Source: Hemerocallis citrina (taxonomy: Eukaryota; Streptophyta; Magnoliopsida; Asparagales; Asphodelaceae). Taken from it: DNA of 64,000 nt. The position numbers and the translations under genes are program-made. The notes below the pieces were generated by a model. The model did no database searches. It was not told where the DNA came from and saw nothing but the letters and a program-made list of their open reading frames with translations. Position 1 is the first letter of the stretch; each line of letters begins with the position of its first letter. This document shows, in pieces, positions 55,336 through 64,000 of the stretch. The stretch spans positions 84,884,853-84,948,852 of the forward strand of contig CM030367.1 in the NCBI GenBank assembly GCA_017893485.1, given 5' to 3'.

Positions 55336-57442
55336 AATATGAATGAATGACATTATTTTCTCACTGTGAGTAAATTAACGAAGAAATGAAGTGTTTATAG
55401 AGAAAGATTAATTTTGAGTTGATGGTTGAGTTGTGAATCTCTAGGAGTTGAATGGAAGTCCTGTGAACTGGCAGATGAGATTTTGTGGATATAGACCAGA
55501 GGGGTCTTAAATTTGTTTTGTGGAATTAAGTCCGGCAGGATACACTAACTTTGGAAAGGATGAATTTTTGTGTTTTAATAATAACCAACTTAAGGACAGG
55601 CACTAGTAGAGATGTGATGGAACTTGGGAAACGTAAGTATATGCTCTTGGTTTTGTTAGTCCAACGGATGCGTTCTAGGACTGTTTATTGTTCTGTCTCG
55701 AGAGGACATTTATATGTTCGCGTGTCGAGGGTCTGCAGGCCTATTCACGGAGTATGCATGGTGCATTCGTATGTCGAGGATCGGAGGGCCTATTCACAGA
55801 ATGTACCTGGTGTATCTGCACATCAAGGACCTCGCAAGCCTATTCATGGGGTACACAACAGGGAGGTGATTCTCCGGTTGTTGAGCTATTCTTACATGAT
55901 GCTTGCACGTCCAGGGCTGTGGTGCCTATTCGCAGAGTATTCTGGATCTAGTTTCCATCACCGTAGTAGGATTAGTTGCATAACGAGGGATCTAACCCTA
56001 TAAAGTGAAGAACGTTAAGGGCTTGCACCGGACCTATGTATTATGGAATGCATAGAATCCGACAAGTATGCATTAGAGAGTCAGCATATAGCGATTGTGT
56101 TTTCTTGACTTGGTTTTATGCATGTTTGTTTTCTGTTTTCTTACACTTGACACTTAGTCTAGATTCACTTGATGTTTTCATGTGTTACTTATTACTATCT
56201 TATATTCCTTGATGATTTCATGTTTTATTTATTGATATTTCTTATTTCAATTGTTCTTGCTGTTGATACTTGATGTTATGAATCCATGTTTATGTTTTAT
56301 TCATGTTGCTTTTGTTTTGATGTCACTCACACCGTTATGGCTGACCCCTATAATTTTAGAGGTTAGGGTTATCTCTAGCCTCATGGTTTACAGGTTAATG
56401 CTTATAGCTTGAGATTTGGATGCTTGTGCTAGAATGATAATAGAGCTTATGTAAATTATAAAAGAAGAGTTGTAAAGATAATTTGTAATTCATGGTGTTT
56501 TGTATTCTGCTGTATTTTGTAAATATTTATTGTAATAAAAGATGAAATAAAAATTATCTGTGTTTTTGGCTATGTTTACTATTACAATTGAAGTTGATGC
56601 TGGGAATTGTGCCATGTATTTCTGAGATATCATATTGGAAATTCGGGGCGCTACAAATCTCCAGTATTCCGGGACGATGGACGTAAGGACCACAGAATGA
56701 TCTGCGGAGTGGGATTGGCCTTCAGTATTCCAAGGGCGAGAACCGATACTTGCAGAATGTCTAATCTCGTAGTAGTCATCGTAGTAGGATTAGTTGCATA
56801 GCAGGGGAGTTAACCCTATCAAGTGGAGAACGGTAAGGGCTTGCACCGGACCTATGTAGAGTGGGATGCATAGAATCCGACAAGTATACATTAGAGAGTC
56901 AGTATATAGCATTGATGTTTTCTTGACTTGGTTTTATGCATGTTGTTTCCTGTTTTTTCACACTTGACACTTAATCTAGTTTCACTTGATGTTTTCATAT
57001 TTTATTTATTGTTATTTCTTATTCCATTCGTTACTACTGTTGGCACATGTTGTTTATGACTCTATACTTTATGTTTTATTTATGTTGCATTTATTTTTAT
57101 CTCACTCACACCGTTATGGCTGACCCCTGTAGTTTTGGGGGTTAGGATTATCTCTAGCCTCATATTTTTACAGGTGGGTACCTATAGCTTTGGGATTTGG
57201 ATGCATAAGATAGAATGATGTTATGGCTTATGTAAATTGTAAATGTTTGTGTTGTAAAAGAAAGAATTTGTAATTCAAGGTGTTTATTTTTACGCTGTGC
57301 TTTGTAAAGAATTAATGTAATAAAAGTTGAAAAAATTTCTTTGTGTTTTGGCTATATTTAGTATTACAATTAAGGTAGATGCTGGGAATTGTGCCATGTA
57401 TTTCTGAGATATCATATTGGAAATTCGGGGCGCTACACCTGC

Positions 57443-59090
57443 GTAGGACGATGAGGCGAGCTTGGACAAGGAGTCAGACTGAGCGTTCTGTTCTCTCGGG
57501 ATCCGCTCTACCGAGGCAAAGTTGAAGGCGGTTAAAAGTTGCTGGACTAGTGACAAGTATTGGACCATCCGGGTATCACGAGCCTCATACTCCCCGGTGA
57601 TCTGGTTGACCATGAGCTGGGAGTCGCTGAAGGCTTGAATTTGCTTTGCCCCGCCTTATGTGGTAATGTGAGCCTTGTAACCATCGCCTCGTATTCTGCC
57701 TCGTTGTTGGAGGTGGGGAAGTTTAGGCGCAGGGAATATGAACGAAGTTGTCGGGGCTCTGAGTATGATGCCCGCGCCGCTTCCAACCTCGCAGGACGAA
57801 CCGTCAACATAAACTTCCCAAACTGGCTCCCCTTCCTAAAGTTCAGAAGGCTCGGAAATGGTGCACTCCGTGATGAATTCGGCGAGGACCTGCCCTTTAA
57901 TAGTTGTCCTGGGTTGGTAGCTTATGTCGTACTGGCTAAGCTCGATCGAACACTTGATTAAGCGGCCAGAATTCTGCGGCTTGTGGAGGACTGCCTTGAG
58001 GGGATGGTCCGTTAGGACCTGGATCTAGTGGGCTTGAAAGTACGAGCGGAGCTTTCACGCGGCCATGACCAAAGCGTAGGCAACTTTTTCCATCTTTGCG
58101 TAATGGGTCTCGGCCGCAAGTAGGACTTTGCTAACGTAGTAGAGAGTCTTCTGAACACCATCCTCCTCTCAGACCAACACGGCACTGTGCGCGTGTTCCG
58201 AGGTAGAAAGGTAGAGGAAGAGGGGTTCGCCCGGCTCGGGCTCGCTTAGAAGTGGATGGTTGGCGAGGTAAGTTTTCAGTGGGTCGAATGCCTGCTGCTG
58301 AGAGTCCCCCCATTCGAAGCCTTTCACCCCTCGTAGGGTCTTGAAAAAGAAGGGCGACTTCTCCCCAGACTTGGAGAGGAAGCGGGCAATGGCTGCCAGT
58401 CGTCCCATAAGCCGTTGAACTTCCTTTACATTACTTGGAGGGGCCATATCGATTATGGTCTGAATCTTCTCGGGGTTTGCCTCTATGCTGCGCTGGCTCA
58501 CCACGAACCCGAGAAATTTCCCCGAGAAGACGCCGAAAGCGCACTTTGCGGGATTGAGCCTCATGTTGTGGAATCGGAGGACACCAAAAGCTTCCTCGAG
58601 GTCGGCCACATGATCCTGCCCACGACGGCTCTTGACGAGCATGTCGTCAACGTATACCTCCATATTCCGACCGATCTGTTCTTTGAAGACCCGATTGACG
58701 AGCCTCTGATAGGTGGCACCGACATTCTTTAGCTTGAAGGGCATGACCTGATAGCAGTAGAGACCCTGGTTGGTTATGAAGGTTGTATTGGCGATGTCCC
58801 GAGGGAACATCCTGATCTGGTTATAGCCCGAAAAGGCATCCATGAAGGTCAGTAATTCGTAACCCGATGTCGCGTCGATCAGAGCGTCGATGCTTGGGAG
58901 GGGGAACAGATCATTGGGGCATGCCTTATTGATGTCTTTGAAATCTATACAAATCCTCCACTTTCCGTTTGCCTTCCTGACCATCACAACGTTAGTTAGC
59001 CACTCGGGATAGCTGACCTCTTATACAACCGGGCGAACAGAAGTTTGTCCACCTCCTCTTTCACTGCCTGTTGCCTCTCGGGAGCGAACA
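57443..59090 (-). pseudogene. Reverse transcriptase and RNase H of the Tat-like element
   Basis: Minus strand. RT runs from about 59090: ERQQAVKEEVDKLL, VMVRKANGKWRICIDFKDIN, LLTFMDAFSGYNQIRM, the active site VYVDDMLVKS, and KFLGFVVSQRSIEANPEK. RNase H follows: WEVYVDGSS, SNNEAEYEAM and AFSDSQLMVNQITGEYEA, ending near SDSLSKLASSS. Stops at about 58169 and 58080 and frameshifts around 57800 and 57620 disable it. The segment ends at 57443, where LTR B was inserted. The domains copy RNA to DNA and degrade the RNA template. Confidence 0.9.
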
Positions 59091-59100
59091 TACGTCGCTT

Positions 59101-60008
59101 CTACTGTATCGGCTTGGAGCCTAGGTGGATGCTCAGTTTATGCATGATGAGGTCTTCAGAAATCCCGGGCATGTCAGACGGCATCCAGGCAAAGAGGTCG
59201 ATATTTCGGTGAATACACTCGATAAGGGTCGGCCTCTGGTCTGGAGACAGAGATCGGATCACGCGGAACCATTTAGATTCATCTTTCACCTCGAAGGAGA
59301 CCTCTTCCAATTTTTCCACGGGCTCGAACTCAGACTGGTTTCTTTCGGACAGAAGTTCCACCGCATCAAGGGGGAATACCCCACCTCCTACCGCGGTCAT
59401 ATAGCACGAACGTGCAGACTCCTGGTTTCCCCGGACAACACCGACTCTGAGGTCGATGGGGAATTTTAGTTTCAGGTGGTAGGCGGAGGGGACTGCCTGA
59501 AATGAGTAGAGGCCGGGTCGGCTGAGGATGACATTATATGTGGCCTTGACATTGATCACCATGAAGTCCATTGATTCGGTTCGCATGATCGAAGTTGTCC
59601 CGGCGATCACATTAAGTGTGACGATCCCCTCAATTTGGATGGGTACACCAGAGAACCCGTGAAGGGTGTACCCGGCCAGCTTTAACTTCTCACGGGGAGC
59701 TTGATGTTTTTGAAAGCTTCTAAGAAGAGGTTGTTGACCGAGCTTCCGTTGTCCACAAGAATTCGGCAAACTTCGTGGTTCGCCATGCCGAGGCTGATGA
59801 CGAGGGTGTCGCAATGTGGGAGCTGGACACTCTCCAGGTCTTCTCCTGAGAAGGAGACCGCTTGCTGCTGAACCCTGGGAGGCGGTTGGTCATGGACCGA
59901 ATTTACTTCCTGCAAGAAGGCCTTACGAGGAGTTTTGAATTCCCTCCCCCATGGGCCCGACATGGACACAGTGTAAGATGGCTGGCCCCCCGGTTTCTTC
60001 GAGCTCAA
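59101..60008 (-). pseudogene. Aspartic protease region of the Tat-like pol
   Basis: The minus strand encodes CDTLVISLGMANHEVCRILV followed by DNGSSVNNLF, where the family has D(S/T)G at the catalytic site; here it reads DNG. Then, after a frameshift near 59690, GYTLHGFSGVPIQIEGIVTL and YNVILSRPGLYSFQAVPSAY, the conserved linker between protease and RT in this group. The protease would cut the gag-pol polyprotein. A stop follows at 59101. Confidence 0.8.
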
Positions 60009-60009
60009 G

Positions 60010-60690
60010 TTCCTGCTCGGGTTGTCTACCGACCATTCGACGAGGAGGCGAAGGCCTCAGATTCCTCGGGTCCCTCCGGTCTCTTGGGTTGGTCCGAGGG
60101 AACTCCGTAAGGTATCCTCTCTAGTTGAAGGCTTTGATCTTGTCTTTAAGGGCTCGGCAGTGGTCCGTCTCGTGCCCGTGGTCTCGGTGAAACCGGTAGT
60201 TGAACCTTTGGTCCCATTTTTTGTTGTTGCTCGGTCGGGGAGGGTGTCGAACGATCCCTTTGTCCTCGATCTCTAAGATGATTGCTACCACGTTCTGGGT
60301 CAGCGGCGTGTACCTTTCAAGACGGGGGACCGAAGGAGGCATCTTCTGACTAGATGCGTCCTTCAGGGTCTTCTTGACGGGCTCGGAGTCGTCCGCTTTT
60401 CACTTTCCCTTGGCAGTAACTTCTTTAACGCCTTTGGGGTGTAGCGCTTCCTCGGCCCGGATATACTTCTAGACCCTATGGAGGAGGTCAGGAAAGTCGA
60501 GGGGCGGTTTCTTGGCTAATGAAGCCTTCAACTGGCCGTGGCAGACATTGTGTCGGAAAGTCGTGAAAGCAACGCTTGCATCGAGAGAGGAGACCGCCCT
60601 TGCCTCTGCGGTGAACCTTCGCACAAATTCTCGGAGGGACTCTCCCTCCTTCTGGGTAAATTGTCGAAGGACGATAGATGATGTCTCGTC
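60010..60690 (-). pseudogene. gag remnant of the Tat-like element (C-terminal part)
   Basis: The minus strand from 60690 reads LRQFTQKEGESLREFVRRFT, AVSSLDASVAFTTFRHNVCH and LKASLAKKPPLDFPDLLHRV (the retrotransposon gag capsid domain), then RFNYRFHRDHGHETDHCRAL. Three or more in-frame stops are present. The N-terminal half of gag, the PBS and the 5' LTR are missing; unrelated AT-rich sequence starts at about 60690. Confidence 0.85.
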
Positions 60691-62513
60691 CCAGATTTTT
60701 TTAATAATAAAAATGTGTCAGACGATGAATGATTTCCCGTTTCAACAGATAGTTGTCTACTGTCTGGAAACTTGGAAGTTTCACAGTCGCAGCTGCCAAC
60801 TGCGGCCTCAGTAAATATTCAGTCCTATTTTGGCTATTTGTTCTGATGATTTTAATGTGCTGAAAGTGGTTTATGTTTGAATGTGTATCAATTCCAAATC
60901 AATGCAAAATGCCCAAAGTGGTATATTTTGGAATGTGTATCAATGCTAAATCATTGCAAACTGCCAAACCTAACTTGTTAGAATGTGTATCAATGAAGTT
61001 TATGCCAAATCAATGCTAACTGCCAAATGTATTATTTAAATAATTTTTTTTAAAATAACTAAGGCTGCAGTTGTCAACGACGGCCTTAGTATTATCGAGA
61101 CAGTGATATTGGCTTGTGATGATGCTTTTTATGTGCTAATATTGGCTTTTGGAATGTGTATCAATGATATTTATGAAAAAACAATGCAAACTGCCAAAAT
61201 AGTATTTTGTTGAAATGTGTATCAATGATTCACATGCCAAATCAATGAACAAATTTCAAATCAATTTTAAATTTATCTTCAGCTCCTATATATACAAGAG
61301 TGAAGTATTCTCTTGAACATCATGTTCCTGTTGAACATGATCTAGTGGGGGGAAAAAGATGAAAAAAAGAGAACAATTTTGGAGATGAAAAAAAATAAAA
61401 AATTATGTGAGTAGTAATGGATCATGTATTCAATTATGTAAGATTATGTAGAGTTTATGTGAGATTATGGAGGGAGATAGATGCATGTTTGTACTAGTAT
61501 ACTAGTACATTCTGGGTTTCCCTCAACTTGTAGGGAAGACTTCTTATTCTGCCTATTATTATTACTAGGTTTGCCCGTTGACACCTGCCTACGGCAAGTC
61601 TTCGGAACGATGCACCTTGTTTGTTCATATAAAATAGTTTTGGAGATCCAGCAAATTAATTGAGGTAGTAAACATATTATATGATAAACTTTTGGGGTCC
61701 AGAAAAAAAAATATTATATGATTTTTTTGATTTTTTAAATTTTTTTTAAAAGTTTTTAAAGTTTTAATTTATTTGGTTATTAATATTTTAAAAATTTTAA
61801 AAATTTTTATTTTGATAATTTTTTGAATAGAAGAAGGAGGGAGAGAGAGAGATAATTAAATAAATATAGGAGTTGTTTTGGATGGGAGATTTGAATTTGA
61901 GTTTTGGAGGGAAACTTTTGGAGGGAAAATATGTTTTGTGAAGTTAGATCTGGGCCTTTGATTTTTGAAGGGATTGAAGGAGAGCCACTTGATTGCTTTC
62001 TTTGTATTTTATTATATAGATATTATTATTTTTAAATGTATGAGTAGCAGCTTCTTCTCTCTTCATACACTTCAATGCACCGCCATTGGACAGAGTGCAA
62101 GAGGATGGAGTGGTAGAGGGTGTCACAATGTATTCATGTTACTTTTCAACTTATTGACATGCACACCTCCTATTCATGCACCAAATAGCATGAACAGAAG
62201 GAGTGCTTGTCAAGAAGTTGTAAAGTACTGTAAATATACTGCTACACCCACTACTACTGCAACCTCCTAACCAGAGAATTGCTGCCTCTATCTAATGGTG
62301 GTGCATGGACGGGGAGTACAACTGCAACTTTTGCATTGAAAAAGAGACAGAATCAGTAGTTCTTCCTACCCGTTTGAGAAAAAGCCTAACATGTACTTGT
62401 ATACTAAAGTGATTGCTACCTCTAATCAAATCTATATGTAATCACTTTGTAGTGTATGCATTATTGTAATTTCAATTGAATTAATGTAATCAGTTTCCAA
62501 CATTTATAAAAAT
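60691..62513. other. AT-rich spacer with dispersed repeats, no gene
   Basis: Contains five degenerate repeats (60870-61260), two GCAGTTG/CAACTGCGGCC-type palindromes (60779-60812 and 61058-61090) and a perfect 20-bp palindrome TGTACTAGTATACTAGTACA (61490-61509). No coding signal. Confidence 0.6.
60870..61260. repeat. GAATGTGTATCAATG repeat (five copies)
   Basis: Copies near 60879, 60931, 60991, 61158 and 61217, most followed by CCAAATCAATGC or GCAAACTGCCAAA. The period is about 55-60 bp with one gap holding a palindrome. Confidence 0.8.
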
Positions 62514-62652
62514 TGCTAGATATTATTATAGTCCCATATTGGTTGTAGTTGTTTTGATATTTATTCCCCTCCTATATATAGGTGGTATTGTACTTGGTTG
62601 AACTCAATTCAATATTCAGTATTGTTTTCACATCTCTCTGATTTATCCTAAC

Positions 62653-62653
<1 letters not shown>
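62514..62653 (+). promoter_or_regulatory. 5' LTR of the copia element
   Basis: 140 bp, TG...CA, with CCTATATATAGG as a probable TATA box about 80 bp before its end. Short LTRs like this occur in some plant copia lineages. Confidence 0.8.

Positions 62654-64000
<1,347 letters not shown>

Larger units (their letters stand above)
51872..56655 (+). mobile_element. Solo LTR C (4.78 kb), nested in LTR B, with captured exons
   Basis: It starts TGTAATACCCCAGATTTTTA and ends AAATTCGGGGCGCTACA. Flanks are GATCT (51867-51871) and AATCT (56656-56660), a 5-bp duplication with one mismatch. It keeps the family hairpin GTGCAGC/GCTGCAC (52513-52534) and the GTCGAGGG repeat block (55720-55960). Compared with A and B it has two extra stretches, about 52798-53122 and about 53975-55350, each with a host exon fragment. 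Confidence 0.8.
44467..57437 (+). mobile_element. Solo LTR B, interrupted by two insertions
   Basis: It starts TGTAATACCCCAGATTTTTA and ends AAATTCGGGGCGCTACA. Flanks are CCTTC (44462-44466) and CCTGC (57438-57442), a 5-bp duplication with one mismatch. LTR sequence is 44467-46098, 50911-51871 and 56656-57437; the rest is foreign. Same family as A and C. Confidence 0.8.
30008..60690 (-). mobile_element. Ty3/gypsy retrotransposon, Tat-like, truncated in gag and multiply interrupted
   Basis: On the minus strand the order is gag remnant (60690-60010), protease region (60008-59101), RT and RNase H (59090-57443), integrase (44461-44221 and 42829-41725), a 57-bp array, a 110-bp array, an antisense ORF region (33347-36321), another 57-bp array and a terminal region (to 30008). 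An antisense ORF and tandem arrays between integrase and the 3' LTR are characteristic of Tat-lineage elements. The 5' LTR and gag N-terminus are missing at 60690. Insertions at 36567-40287, 42835-44215 and 44467-57437 postdate it. GC-rich codons distinguish it from the AT-rich insertions. Confidence 0.8.

Overview
This window reads as repeat-dense, intergenic DNA from a flowering plant nuclear genome. It is AT-rich and holds LINEs, hAT and Harbinger-type DNA elements, a Helitron, Ty1/copia and Ty3/gypsy retrotransposons, and intron-bearing fragments of ordinary plant genes. I find no intact, conventional host gene. Nearly every recognisable protein-coding stretch is transposon-derived or a captured piece of a host gene. 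I cannot name the species.

Layout. 1-9270: a three-level nest. A decayed hAT transposase (1-340 and 8488-9270) is split by a 5'-truncated LINE (341-1201 and 8007-8487), which is split by a 6.8-kb non-autonomous Helitron (1202-8006). The Helitron carries fragments of an NDL (N-myc downregulated-like) gene and a polygalacturonase-inhibitor-type LRR gene. 9690-16840: a nearly complete but mutated minus-strand LINE with gag-like ORF1 and endonuclease/RT ORF2. 17085-19307: a short hAT derivative with a perfect 8-bp target duplication and two related Harbinger-like MITEs containing iterated palindromes. 20583-23849: a 3.3-kb near-palindrome with 1.5-kb arms. 23934-29203: a related long-TIR, Pack-MULE-like element carrying four exons of the 3' end of a DEAD-box RNA helicase gene. 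29275-29947: two foldback MITEs separated by a (TA)n tract.

30008-60690: a minus-strand Ty3/gypsy element resembling the Tat lineage (gag, protease, RT/RNase H, integrase, satellite-like arrays, an intron-containing antisense ORF, then a terminal region). It was broken by later insertions: a solo LTR at 36567-40287, a miniature LTR element at 42835-44215, and a solo LTR at 44467-57437. That last LTR hosts a further solo LTR (51872-56655) and other foreign DNA (46099-50910). The innermost solo LTR contains exon fragments of a leucyl-tRNA synthetase and a GH35 beta-galactosidase. 60691-62513 is a repeat-bearing stretch without genes. 62514-64000 is the start of a Ty1/copia element cut by the window edge.

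The window shows order of insertion rather than genes working together. Insertion sites can be placed from target-site duplications or restored reading frames. At least three kinds of element (Helitron, long-TIR element, LTR element) hold host exons, and palindromic elements repeatedly sit beside (TA)n tracts. All family calls come from reading the sequence; no database search was possible.
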